The notes under the pieces are model-generated. The model was not told the origin of the DNA and made no database searches. It saw only the letters and a list, made by a program, of their open reading frames with translations. The position numbers and the translations under genes were made by a program. 64,000 nucleotides of DNA from JAEUUM01 sp038326165 (GTDB lineage Bacteria > Bacteroidota > Bacteroidia > Chitinophagales > Saprospiraceae). Positions 1 to 8,559 of this stretch are shown here, piece after piece; position 1 is the stretch's first letter, and every line of letters begins with the position of its first letter. The stretch is taken from NCBI GenBank assembly GCA_038326165.1, contig JBBQJT010000009.1, positions 1 through 64,000 of the forward strand. The letters are read 5' to 3'.

Positions 1-603
1 ATTATGGACTTACCTATTTTAAAAGTAAGTGTAGGTGGATTGGTTGACCATATCGTTGATTTTGTTGAGTACAAAGGATACGACAAAGTTCATGTGTTAG
101 GAAATAGTTTGGGCGGTCATGTAGCCATACTTTATGCTTTACAAAAACCTGACAGGATAGGTACAATAACCCTAGCCGGAAGTAGTGGATTATTTGAAAG
201 TGCCATGGGCAGCACTTTTCCAAAGAGAGGAGATTATGATTATATCACAAAGAAAACTCAAGATACCTTTTACGATCCTGCTACTGCAACTAAGGAATTA
301 ATAGATGAGGTGTTTGAAGTTACTAATGATAGATTAAAAGCGATAAGGATAGTTGCAACATCAAAGTCAGCAGTGAGACAAAACTTAGGTGATAGGATTC
401 ATCTATTGTCAGCGCCGACATTGTTGGTATGGGGTAGACAAGATCAGGTCACCCCAGCTTTTGTAGGGGACAAATTTCATGAACTTATTAAAGATTCTGA
501 ATTGCATTTTATAGATAAGTGTGGACATGCACCAATGATGGAACGACCTATAGAATTTAATGTGATATTGGAGGAATTTTTGGCCAAGCACAAATCCAGC
601 TAA
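1..603 (+). CDS. alpha/beta hydrolase, 5' end outside window
   Basis: This is the C-terminal 200 or so residues of an alpha/beta-hydrolase-fold enzyme. The nucleophile elbow GNSLGGH carries the serine at residue 35, counting from the ATG at position 4. The acid is probably the Asp in VWGRQDQVTP and the base the His in CGHAPMMERP. Family members are usually 250-300 aa with an HG oxyanion motif 60-90 residues before the serine. That part is missing and the frame is open to base 1, so the gene almost certainly starts upstream and the ATG at 4 is internal. The sequence does not reveal the substrate. A parS palindrome begins right at the stop codon. A weak 5-bp hairpin (678-692) before a T-rich stretch could end transcription. 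Confidence 0.8.
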   Translation: MMDLPILKVSVGGLVDHIVDFVEYKGYDKVHVLGNSLGGHVAILYALQKPDRIGTITLAGSSGLFESAMGSTFPKRGDYDYITKKTQDTFYDPATATKELIDEVFEVTNDRLKAIRIVATSKSAVRQNLGDRIHLLSAPTLLVWGRQDQVTPAFVGDKFHELIKDSELHFIDKCGHAPMMERPIEFNVILEEFLAKHKSS

Positions 604-622
604 ATGTTTCACGTGAAACATT
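603..622. promoter_or_regulatory. parS: parS centromere site (ParB binding)
   Basis: Bases 605-620 read TGTTTCACGTGAAACA, identical to the bacterial parS consensus, and the perfect palindrome extends to 20 bp (603-622). ParB/Spo0J-family CTPases load at such sites and spread to organise the origin region for segregation. The site lies in the gap between the hydrolase and typA, overlapping only the last base of the hydrolase stop codon. In most bacteria parS sites cluster near oriC, so this window is probably origin-proximal. That last step is inference. Confidence 0.9.
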
Positions 623-800
623 AATAACAGCGACAGATCTATAGCTAAAAACAATAGGAAGATCTTAGGTTATTTTTGTTGGCTAACCCAACCTTTAGTT
701 TTATCAAGTCCGAGTACTTAACGTTACTCAGACACTTTTTACGAAAAGCTAAAAACTCATTATTCTTTTATTAACAAACCGTTGTGACTATTTAACGGTG

Positions 801-826
801 TTTGAAGGTATATACTTGTACCTTTG
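801..826 (+). promoter_or_regulatory. typA promoter (Bacteroidota type)
   Basis: The -7 element TACCTTTG is at 819-826 and fits TAnnTTTG. A TTTG at 801-804 could be the -33 element, but its 14-nt spacer is shorter than the usual 18 or so. The predicted transcript starts near 832, about 18 nt before the ATG at 850. This rules out the in-frame start at 802. Confidence 0.55.
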
Positions 827-849
827 CGCTCGGTTTCAATAACCTATTT

Positions 850-2661
850 ATGCAAAAAATCAGAAACATAGCAATTATTGCTCACGTCGATCACGGAAAA
901 ACTACATTAGTAGATAAATTGCTACTCGCCGGTAAATTGTTTAAGGACCATGAAAAGCCAGGGGAGCTTATAATGGACAGCAATGATCTAGAGAAAGAAA
1001 GAGGAATAACGATCCTTGCCAAAAATGTAGCAGTGCGCTACAAGGATTACAAGATTAACATCATTGATACGCCTGGTCACAGTGACTTTGGTGGAGAAGT
1101 TGAACGTGTATTAAACATGGCTGAAGGTGTCATTCTTTTGGTTGACGCATTTGAGGGGCCCATGCCTCAAACACGTTTTGTTTTGTCCAAAGCCTTAGCA
1201 CTGGGATTAAAACCTATTGTGGTTGTGAATAAAGTGGACAAAGAAAATTGCACTCCTGATGAAGTCCATGAGCAAGTATTTGATCTCATGTACTCATTGG
1301 ACGCCAATGAACAGCAACTAGACTTCCCAGTAATTTTTGGTTCTGCCAAGCAAAACTGGATGTCTCATGATTGGAGAAACAAAACTGAAGATATCCTAAT
1401 TCTTTTGGACGATATCATAAAATACATTCCTGCCCCAAATGTGTCGGAGGGAACACCTCAACTATTGGTAACAAGTTTGGACTACAGCACATACATTGGT
1501 CGTATTGCAATTGGTAAACTTACCAGAGGAAAGCTTAAAGCAGGACAGAATGTCTCTTTGGTTAAAAGAGATGGTACTGTAGTGAAATGCAAAATTAAAG
1601 AACTTTATCTTTTTGAAGGCTTTGATAAAATCAAAACAGATGAAGTACTGGCTGGTGAAATATGTGCAATAGTTGGAGTCGAAGGTTTTGAAATCGGAGA
1701 TACAATTGCAGATTATGAAAATCCAGAAGGACTTCAAAGTATCGATATTGAAGAGCCAACAATGTCCATGTTGTTTACAATCAATGATTCTCCTTTCTTT
1801 GGAAAGGAAGGTAAATTTGTAACATCACGTCACCTAAAAGAAAGACTTGAAAAAGAATTAGAAAAGAATTTGGCGCTGCGTGTTGAGCCAACAACTTCCG
1901 CCGACAGTTTCAATGTGTTTGGTAGGGGTGTTTTGCACTTATCCGTACTTATTGAAACAATGAGGAGAGAAGGTTTTGAGTTGCAGATAGGTCAGCCACA
2001 GGTTATCATAAAATTGATAGATGGCGTAAAATGTGAACCAATAGAAGAACTAACCATTGATGTACCCGAAGAAGCTGCAGGAAAAGCAATTGAATTGGTT
2101 ACTCAACGTCGTGGTGAAATGAAACAAATGGAGCCAAAGTCTGATCGCATGTTGTTGCGCTTTGACATTCCGTCACGAGGTATTATTGGTTTGAGAAGTC
2201 AATTGTTGACAGCTACGGCAGGAGAGGCAGTAATGGCACACAGATTTTCTGAGTATCAACCTTACAAAGGTGAAATCGTGACACGGATCAATGGATCATT
2301 AATTTGCATGGAATCAGGAAATGCAATTCCTTATTCATTGAATAACCTGAAAGATAGAGGCAAGTTTTTTATTGAAGCAAACTCCGATGTTTACGAAGGA
2401 CAAGTAATTGGAGAAAATAACCGACAAGGGGACCTGATAGTAAACATTACAAAAACAAAGAAGCTAACAAATATGCGTGCTTCAGGCAGTGATGATAAAG
2501 TAAAATTACCACCACCTATTATTTTTACATTGGAAGAGGCTCTTGAATATATTCAATCAGATGAATATGTAGAGGTAACACCAAAATCAATACGATTGCG
2601 TAAAGTTTTGTTGAAAGAGCATGAAAGAAAACGTGCAGGAAAAGCAATTGAAGTGGCGTAA
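850..2661 (+). CDS. typA: Ribosome-associated GTPase TypA/BipA
   Basis: This translational GTPase of the EF-G family binds the ribosome and supports growth under stress and large-subunit assembly. The G1 loop HVDHGKTT lies about 12 residues from the start, followed by switch/G2 (ERGITI), G3 (DTPGH) and G4 (NKVD). EF-Tu domain 2, EF-G domains III and V and the BipA-specific C-terminal domain come next. The chosen ATG gives 603 aa, the usual family length. The upstream in-frame start at 802 lies before the predicted promoter, and the 16 extra residues do not match the family's N-terminus (MQKIRNIAIIAHVDHG). A strong hairpin terminator follows at 2695-2722. The gene appears monocistronic. Confidence 0.97.
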   Translation: MQKIRNIAIIAHVDHGKTTLVDKLLLAGKLFKDHEKPGELIMDSNDLEKERGITILAKNVAVRYKDYKINIIDTPGHSDFGGEVERVLNMAEGVILLVDAFEGPMPQTRFVLSKALALGLKPIVVVNKVDKENCTPDEVHEQVFDLMYSLDANEQQLDFPVIFGSAKQNWMSHDWRNKTEDILILLDDIIKYIPAPNVSEGTPQLLVTSLDYSTYIGRIAIGKLTRGKLKAGQNVSLVKRDGTVVKCKIKELYLFEGFDKIKTDEVLAGEICAIVGVEGFEIGDTIADYENPEGLQSIDIEEPTMSMLFTINDSPFFGKEGKFVTSRHLKERLEKELEKNLALRVEPTTSADSFNVFGRGVLHLSVLIETMRREGFELQIGQPQVIIKLIDGVKCEPIEELTIDVPEEAAGKAIELVTQRRGEMKQMEPKSDRMLLRFDIPSRGIIGLRSQLLTATAGEAVMAHRFSEYQPYKGEIVTRINGSLICMESGNAIPYSLNNLKDRGKFFIEANSDVYEGQVIGENNRQGDLIVNITKTKKLTNMRASGSDDKVKLPPPIIFTLEEALEYIQSDEYVEVTPKSIRLRKVLLKEHERKRAGKAIEVA

Positions 2662-2676
2662 TCACTAAATAACTTT

Positions 2677-3009
2677 TTAGGAGTAACAATATTTAAAGAA
2701 GCGGTAATTGGGCCGCTTTTTTAAATAGGTCAAATCTGATTCCATCTCATATGCTTCTTGTTCAAAGCTGATTTTACGATACGCTTCAAATTTACTGTAT
2801 TTGAAACGACGAACGATGTACTCAATGCCATACCAGACATAGAAACCAATAATCAGCAATTCAAGCTGTTGTCTGTGATGAATCTTTTCGTGATTGATAG
2901 TAATAGGATTCAATATTTTCCTTGAACTGACAATAAATGGCCACAAAGCTATGGCTTGTATACCTCGGCGTTTTATGATTCGAGCAATTACGGGAAAGAA
3001 TAGAATCAA
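2677..3009 (-). CDS. Small putative membrane protein with HExxH motif
   Basis: This is a 110-aa protein of unknown function. A hydrophobic N-terminus is followed by NHEKIHHRQQLELL, which contains a zincin-like HExxH (HEKIH). A second hydrophobic stretch (FYVWYGIEYI) follows, then FEQEAYEME, whose glutamates could supply a third zinc ligand. The layout suggests a minimal membrane metalloprotease or metal-binding protein, but catalysis is not shown. It converges on typA, and the typA terminator hairpin lies inside its last codons. Its start is 10 nt after the C1 peptidase stop on the same strand, so the two may be cotranscribed. Confidence 0.7.
   Translation of the reverse strand: MILFFPVIARIIKRRGIQAIALWPFIVSSRKILNPITINHEKIHHRQQLELLIIGFYVWYGIEYIVRRFKYSKFEAYRKISFEQEAYEMESDLTYLKKRPNYRFFKYCYS
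2695..2722 (+). terminator. typA rho-independent terminator (possibly bidirectional)
   Basis: A stem AAGCGG / CCGCTT with an 8-nt loop is extended by A-T pairs and one G-T pair to about 10 bp, and ends in six Ts on the plus strand. It lies 34 nt after the typA stop and entirely inside the 3' coding end of the opposing small gene. Confidence 0.75.
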
Positions 3010-3019
3010 TGAAAAAGTA

Positions 3020-4111
3020 TTAAAATGCTAACTTGCTGCTTATAGATTTTGGCATAGCGGATTTATGCAATAATATGCCCACAGTCTTTAATCGGACATA
3101 TGATTCACTCAAGTAAACATTTCCTTTATATGGGCCAATTTCCCCCCAACTGTTTTTAACGATATAATATTTATTGCCCTTTTGGTCAATTGCTTTTCCT
3201 ATTAAATGCATTAAATGATCATCAGTTGTGCTGAAATTTGCAAAACTTTCTTGCCTTGTGTTTTGGGTGATACTCTTTTCAATAATAGGACCTCTGGAAA
3301 TATCGGCACCTAATGAATCCGGAATAACTGCAACGCCCAACATGGCAGAAAAGCCTTGTTCACTAACATCACCATCCCAAGCAATGGTGTAACCTGATTC
3401 TAAAGCATTGTCTATGGTTGACATTAATTCATCAACCGGCAAATTGTAAAACTCCCCATTGCTGTAATTGTCTGGAATTTCTAAAATAAATTTTGTGTAA
3501 AACGGATGATGTGTATAACTTGTTAATTCAACATAGTCTTGTGCATTAATACCGTATTGTGTTGAAAAGCTCTTCGCGGTATAATTTTTTCCTTTGTAAC
3601 TAAAATCTGTTTTAGGTTTTCCCAAATAGGAATCTAAGATGTTTTCAGAAGCCAAAATCCAAGAATTTGACGGTTTTCCACTTTTTAAAACACCATCTAG
3701 GAAGCCCTTCAGCGCACTTTCTAATTCAACATGATTGTAAGGTTCAGAATTTATTCGGCCGCCATAGGCCTCCTCTGGAAGCATCCCACTGCGATCCATT
3801 GCTCTGAGCATATCATGAGCAAGCCCGCCTTGACTAAAATTCGCTTTTCCTTGGCGCATAACGTAATTGAAGGCCTTGTCTAGGTATATTTGTTTTACTA
3901 GATACATTTCTGAAATATCTACTTGAGCTTGGCCCATTCGTAAGATTTCCGATTCAATGAATGATGTTGTTGCGAAGCACCAACACGTACCAGTGTTCTC
4001 CTGATTTTTAATGGATGTGCAAGGTAGTTTCAGCTGATTGGTAAATACATATTGTCCAGTTAAAGAAATAGAACAGAACACCAAGAAGGCAATCAATAAA
4101 TATTTGTTCAT
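3020..4111 (-). CDS. Secreted papain-like (C1 family) cysteine peptidase
   Basis: This 363-aa protein has a type I signal peptide (residues 1-20, ending near LTGQ). Its papain-family core has Gln37 (oxyanion hole) and Cys43 in TGTCWCFA, a His in DDHLMHLIG near residue 305, and an Asn in VKNSWGE near residue 325. The DDHLMHL form of the His motif and the overall layout resemble the bleomycin hydrolase/PepC (C1B) branch. The known cytosolic members lack a signal peptide, so this is probably a periplasmic or surface peptidase. No T9SS tail is seen. It lies 4 nt after ybeY on the same strand. Confidence 0.88.
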   Translation of the reverse strand: MNKYLLIAFLVFCSISLTGQYVFTNQLKLPCTSIKNQENTGTCWCFATTSFIESEILRMGQAQVDISEMYLVKQIYLDKAFNYVMRQGKANFSQGGLAHDMLRAMDRSGMLPEEAYGGRINSEPYNHVELESALKGFLDGVLKSGKPSNSWILASENILDSYLGKPKTDFSYKGKNYTAKSFSTQYGINAQDYVELTSYTHHPFYTKFILEIPDNYSNGEFYNLPVDELMSTIDNALESGYTIAWDGDVSEQGFSAMLGVAVIPDSLGADISRGPIIEKSITQNTRQESFANFSTTDDHLMHLIGKAIDQKGNKYYIVKNSWGEIGPYKGNVYLSESYVRLKTVGILLHKSAMPKSISSKLAF

Positions 4112-4115
4112 ATTA

Positions 4116-4553
4116 TTAAAATGTGCGTTGATTGAGGTAGAAAGTTTCTTTCTCGGTCATTTGCTCTTTGAGAAGTGGAGTTTTGTCATCATAGCCAGCT
4201 AGGTGTAACAGACCGTGTACCATTACTCGGTGGAGTTCATTGATGAAACTATTGTTTAAGGTTAAGGCGTTATCCTTGATGCGATCAATACTGATAAAAA
4301 TATCTCCCTCTAAGGGATCACTTTCATATGGAAAGGAAATAACATCTGTTAAGTCATCGTGGTTGAGGTAAGTCTTGTTTATTTCGAGTAGAAATGAATC
4401 ATCACAAAAAATATAACTGATAGCATCCAATCTTTTATGCTCTGATAAAAGTACAGACTTCAGCCATGTAGCAACAGAATCTGGTGTATCTAACTGAAAA
4501 TCAATATTTTCCGCAAAAAAATCTATGGAATTTTCAGGAACAATTGGAATCAT
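4116..4553 (-). CDS. ybeY: Endoribonuclease YbeY (rRNA maturation factor)
   Basis: YbeY is a zinc-dependent RNase needed for 16S rRNA 3'-end maturation and ribosome quality control. The 145-aa length is typical. The metal motif HGLLHLAGYDD lies at about 113-123. His113 and His117 are present, but the third canonical histidine (GYDH) is Asp123, a variation I believe is common in Bacteroidota. The start overlaps the stop of the upstream ATPase gene as ATGA, which suggests translational coupling. Confidence 0.93.
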   Translation of the reverse strand: MIPIVPENSIDFFAENIDFQLDTPDSVATWLKSVLLSEHKRLDAISYIFCDDSFLLEINKTYLNHDDLTDVISFPYESDPLEGDIFISIDRIKDNALTLNNSFINELHRVMVHGLLHLAGYDDKTPLLKEQMTEKETFYLNQRTF

Positions 4554-4954
4554 TTTACAAAAACCATTTCCACTGTGCTGCCATTGTTTTTGTAGATAAT
4601 ATCCTGAGCAAGCTGCTTCATAATGAAGACGCCACGACCTCCGATGGTTGTTATATTATCCGCATGAGTAGGGTCCGGAATTGACTTAGGATCAAAGCCC
4701 CTGCCTTCGTCGGAGACGCGGAAGAACAATTTATTGCGCTGCGATTTGTAACTGATAGAAACCTTTTTGTATTCAATGCATTTGTTGCCATGAAAAATTG
4801 CATTGTTGACTGCTTCCGTCAAAGAGACAAGTATGTCTCCGTGTTGGCACTCATTCAGGTTTTCTAATTTTACAATTGACTGAACGAATTGTTCAATTAA
4901 TGAGATGCTGTTAGGCGTTGATGATATTTGGAACATTTGTAGAGCTTCTTTCAT
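4550..4954 (-). CDS. Anti-sigma-factor-type ATP-binding protein (RsbW-like)
   Basis: This 134-aa protein is a GHKL/HATPase_c_2 domain alone. It has the N-box EAVNNAIFHGNK, the G1-like DEGRGFDP and the G2-like GGRGVFIMKQL. Such proteins are serine kinases or binders that act on anti-anti-sigma factors in partner-switching. No STAS antagonist or sigma factor is nearby, so its partner is unknown. It overlaps ybeY by 4 nt. A DUF4175 - ATPase - ybeY order is, as I recall, common in Bacteroidota. Confidence 0.88.
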   Translation of the reverse strand: MKEALQMFQISSTPNSISLIEQFVQSIVKLENLNECQHGDILVSLTEAVNNAIFHGNKCIEYKKVSISYKSQRNKLFFRVSDEGRGFDPKSIPDPTHADNITTIGGRGVFIMKQLAQDIIYKNNGSTVEMVFVK

Positions 4955-5029
4955 TCCCAGTTTATTGGTTAATAAAGGTTTAGGCTATCGGCAGTGGGCC
5001 AACGCTCATGGGAATTTTTCGAGAAGATT

Positions 5030-5047
5030 TATTAGCTTGCGCTAATA
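5030..5047 (-). terminator. Hairpin downstream of the DUF4175 gene
   Basis: TATTAGC / GCTAATA forms a perfect 7-bp stem. On the minus strand the loop is GCAA, a stable GNRA tetraloop. It sits about 24 nt after the stop of the 1111-aa gene. No real T-run follows, so it may stabilise the mRNA end rather than terminate transcription. Confidence 0.35.
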
Positions 5048-5070
5048 GTATGCAATTACAACCTTTTTTA

Positions 5071-8000
5071 TCAATTTTTCAAGTTTTTGAAGTAATCTTC
5101 TACTAGATTTTTGTAATAAGGTCTCAATGCAGGAGAAATTGTTTTGTATTGTTCGGCTTCTGCTTGTTTTTTCTTGATGTATTCTTGTAAAGCAGGTGGA
5201 ACCTTTTGTTCTATTTGGTTAGCCTTTTCTGCTTTTCTTTTGTTGTCGTATTCGCGTTCTCTTTCAGCACGATCTGCCTCAAGGAGTTTTGTTAAAATCT
5301 CTTGTTGTCTTTTAAGAGTTTCATTGGTAAGTTTCTTGTTGACAAGATCTTTTTCCATTTCGTTCATATCCTTAATAATGTCTTCAAGTAATTTGCTTCC
5401 TTGGCCCTGTTCTTTTTTTCCCTTTTGAACATCTTGGAGGGCTTTTCGCAAAGCAGCCTGTTGGGCAGCCATTTGAGCGAAATCTTTGCTGCTCGGCTGT
5501 CCGCCACCTTGTTTTTGGCCTTGGCTCATTTTTTGCATTTGCTCTGAGGCACCCTTTTGTCCTTTGCCTATCTTGTCCATTGGTTTTCTATCTCCACTTT
5601 TGCTTGAAGATTTGCCACCTGGTTTTGAACATTTTTGATTGCCTGACATTTGTCCTGCCATTTGCTGTTGCATAGCGTCCATAGCTTCGCTCAGCATCAA
5701 AGCAAGATCGTTCATGTTCTTCATTGATCGTTGCTGAAAATCTTGTGCTTGTGGTTTCTGCCTCTCTTGAATATTTTCTAGTGATTTTTCAAGGTTGAAA
5801 TCAACCTCAGCAACTTTATCAACGATGAAGGTTTCGATTTGTGATACTCTTTTACTCAATTCCAGCAAGCTATCTTTGACCATAACAAAGTCTTCTTTAA
5901 TCCTTTTCTGTTTCTGGCCTAAGTCAACGTATTTAGGTGTGTTTACATCTACTTTTTGATATTGTTTCATCATCTCTTCTTGGTCAAAAGATAAGGTGAC
6001 GAGGTTTTCCAGCAATTGGCGCATGGCGTCGAGGTCTTCTTCATTTTGTTCTTTTTCGCCACTTTCCATTTTAGATTTCATGGAATCACTCATCTCTTTC
6101 ATACCTGCAGCAGCCTTCTTTTGTTTTTTGGAAGCTTTTTTATTTTCTTTGCTTTCCATTTCTTGTTTAGCATCTTGCATGTCTTTTTCAACCTCGTTCG
6201 ACTTTTGTTCTTGTTTATCGAAATCTTTTGGTTGGTCCAGTTCTTTGTTTTTCTTCTCTATGTCTTTGAGTTCTTTTTGAAGGTCTTCAAATTTTTTATT
6301 AAGATCCTCTTGTTCCTTTTTAAGGTCTTCTTGAGATTTTTTACTTTCTTCAGTTTGTTTTCCTAAATCTTCTTGTTTTTTAGACAATTCATCAAGTTTA
6401 TTAATGGCATCATCAATTTTCTTTTCAACCTCCAAGGACTTGTATAATTCGAGCAAGCGATCCATAGTTTGCTCAGATTTTTGATTGTCCAGCTTCATTT
6501 GATCCATCATTTGTAAGGTCTGTTCTTTTTCCAATTGCTGCATGAGTTCTTGAATTTGTTGCATGAGTTCTTTCATTTCCTCACTTATAACCTTGTCAAA
6601 CATTTCGCTCAGTTGTTCTTGTTTTTCTTTGGTATTTTCATCAGGCTTAGCATACTCTTCCTGATTTTTCATATTTTCTTCAAACTTCTGTTTTGCCTCT
6701 TGAACTTGTTTTTCGATTTCTTTTTGGCGTTCAAGAAGTTTTTCAAGATCCTTTTTGGCTTGCCAATCAAGTTCTTTTTGTTGCAAAAGCTTTTCTCTGA
6801 TTTTTTTGAGGTCCTCTTTTACTTTTTGACTATCCTTTAGTGACTTTTCAAGATCTTTTTTGATTTGATCGGAATTTTCATCAGTGATTTTCTCCATCTC
6901 TTCAACGGTCGGCATTTTATACACCATTGCTGATGTTTTTGCAGCTTTTGATCCGTTTACACCGTCATTGTCAAATACTTCAAAGAAGTAAATAATTTCA
7001 TCACCTGGTTTCAGTTCAATATTACGAAGATCCCAATTATAATTATAGCCCGAGTTTAATCCACTCTGATTTGGAATTTTAATAGACTTAACAGCTGTAT
7101 CAGCTGATTTTTCACGTTTAATTTGATAGTTGAAACTGATGCTACGGATTCCATAATCATCTGATGCATTTCCAACGAAGTACATTAATCTGCGGTCAAG
7201 GCTATCTGCAAAAGTTTGCACGCTTATAACGGGATAAGCATCTGGTATCGTTGAAATGCTGTATTGGATAAACTCAGCCTTAGGAAGTAGCTGATTGCTG
7301 ATTGCTACTTTGTAGCTGATGTCGCCCATCACTTTTCGACTCAAATAGTAGTCGTCTTGTCCTTTTCGTTCAGCATCAGCAATGACACCTTTTTGTCCAA
7401 AGGAAAAGTAAAGTTTGTCCGTATGCTTGGTAGTGATGCTCCATTTTACAATTGTTCCAACTGGAATAACCAAATCGCCTACATTATTGATGTCCTCATC
7501 TTGTCTTCCTGTATATGCCGGGTAGTCAAGTTTTACTTGAAATTGCTGAATATTTGGTTTTGCCAACACTTCGAGTTTATAACCGATCGAGGAAACTTCT
7601 CCGCTTGACAGTTTAAAATCCATCGGTCTTTGGCAGTTGATGAAGAGATAAGAAAACTGATTTTTATCTTCTTTTTTCATGCGATATTCATGCCCGTCTA
7701 AACTCAAATAAAGTTCATTAGGAATGATTTTACCTGTAGTTGTTACGGACAATACATAATCTTCATTCTGTGGGACTTTTAATTCTGGATTCTTAATGAC
7801 GAAATTAAAAGGAGCTGGTTTAACAAATTCTTTGTTGTTGTTAATGAGACGATAAGTGCTGTCTTTTATCAAGCTCGAATCCCATAGCATAATACTTCCA
7901 AAAAGAAAAAGAGGTGGCAAGGCATATTGTAAAAACTTGCGGTTACTCTTCAAATCAATGGCTGCCTTGAATGGCACCAGCCGAATTTCTTCACTTTTTT

Positions 8001-8406
8001 GATTGATTGAGGCATCTATAAGTGCCGCATCTATAGCATTGTATGATTGTTTCTGAAGCTGTAAAATATTGAGCAAACGATCTTTGACATTGGTAAAATG
8101 TTGCCCAATAATAAGTGCGGCATTTTCATGGGTAATGGTTTCGCCCAGTTTGAAATAATGCATGATGGGTTCAATGAGCCATTTGAAAAGTGCCCATAAA
8201 CTGCCGCCCATAAACCCATAGAACAAAACCTTGCGCTGCCAAGGGTGGAAGTAAAATTGACTTTCCAAAAGGCTCACCAATAAAAATGAGCCAACCACTA
8301 AACCTGTGCACAACAATGCCCCACGTATAATCTGATTTACATAAAATTTCCGGATAAAAGCATCCAGCTTAGTCATTAAAAGTTGATAATTATCAGTCAT
8401 TGCCAT
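5071..8406 (-). CDS. DUF4175-family membrane protein with long coiled coil
   Basis: This is a 1111-aa protein of unknown function. Membrane segments lie near residues 22-46, 60-80 and 155-177. A predicted periplasmic beta-rich region (about 190-510) follows. An extremely Lys/Glu/Gln-rich coiled coil (about 520-850) contains many KKxxEDLxK-type heptads. The tail is Gln/Gly/Ser/Lys-rich, with a second helical block (about 900-1111). The composition and order match the DUF4175 family of Bacteroidota. A scaffold or envelope role is plausible but unproven. The start could equally be Met3. The low-complexity coiled coil creates Phe-rich open frames on the opposite strand, which are not genes. Confidence 0.85.
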   Translation of the reverse strand: MAMTDNYQLLMTKLDAFIRKFYVNQIIRGALLCTGLVVGSFLLVSLLESQFYFHPWQRKVLFYGFMGGSLWALFKWLIEPIMHYFKLGETITHENAALIIGQHFTNVKDRLLNILQLQKQSYNAIDAALIDASINQKSEEIRLVPFKAAIDLKSNRKFLQYALPPLFLFGSIMLWDSSLIKDSTYRLINNNKEFVKPAPFNFVIKNPELKVPQNEDYVLSVTTTGKIIPNELYLSLDGHEYRMKKEDKNQFSYLFINCQRPMDFKLSSGEVSSIGYKLEVLAKPNIQQFQVKLDYPAYTGRQDEDINNVGDLVIPVGTIVKWSITTKHTDKLYFSFGQKGVIADAERKGQDDYYLSRKVMGDISYKVAISNQLLPKAEFIQYSISTIPDAYPVISVQTFADSLDRRLMYFVGNASDDYGIRSISFNYQIKREKSADTAVKSIKIPNQSGLNSGYNYNWDLRNIELKPGDEIIYFFEVFDNDGVNGSKAAKTSAMVYKMPTVEEMEKITDENSDQIKKDLEKSLKDSQKVKEDLKKIREKLLQQKELDWQAKKDLEKLLERQKEIEKQVQEAKQKFEENMKNQEEYAKPDENTKEKQEQLSEMFDKVISEEMKELMQQIQELMQQLEKEQTLQMMDQMKLDNQKSEQTMDRLLELYKSLEVEKKIDDAINKLDELSKKQEDLGKQTEESKKSQEDLKKEQEDLNKKFEDLQKELKDIEKKNKELDQPKDFDKQEQKSNEVEKDMQDAKQEMESKENKKASKKQKKAAAGMKEMSDSMKSKMESGEKEQNEEDLDAMRQLLENLVTLSFDQEEMMKQYQKVDVNTPKYVDLGQKQKRIKEDFVMVKDSLLELSKRVSQIETFIVDKVAEVDFNLEKSLENIQERQKPQAQDFQQRSMKNMNDLALMLSEAMDAMQQQMAGQMSGNQKCSKPGGKSSSKSGDRKPMDKIGKGQKGASEQMQKMSQGQKQGGGQPSSKDFAQMAAQQAALRKALQDVQKGKKEQGQGSKLLEDIIKDMNEMEKDLVNKKLTNETLKRQQEILTKLLEADRAEREREYDNKRKAEKANQIEQKVPPALQEYIKKKQAEAEQYKTISPALRPYYKNLVEDYFKNLKN

Positions 8407-8559
8407 TTTATCTTGCCCTATTTCATCAGTATATAACTGTATTTATAACGAAAGTGTTCCACAGATCTTGCATACAAGATCCATCTTTCCAGCAAATTGC
8501 ATCTATAGAGCCCAATTAAGCAAGAAACCAGTAGTTAAATAAGCCTTAAATATAAGGTT

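Noticed and set aside
5996..6840. Several Phe/Leu-rich open frames on the plus strand
   Set aside because: They are antisense shadows of the Lys/Glu-rich coiled coil of the DUF4175 gene (AAG/GAA codons read as CTT/TTC).
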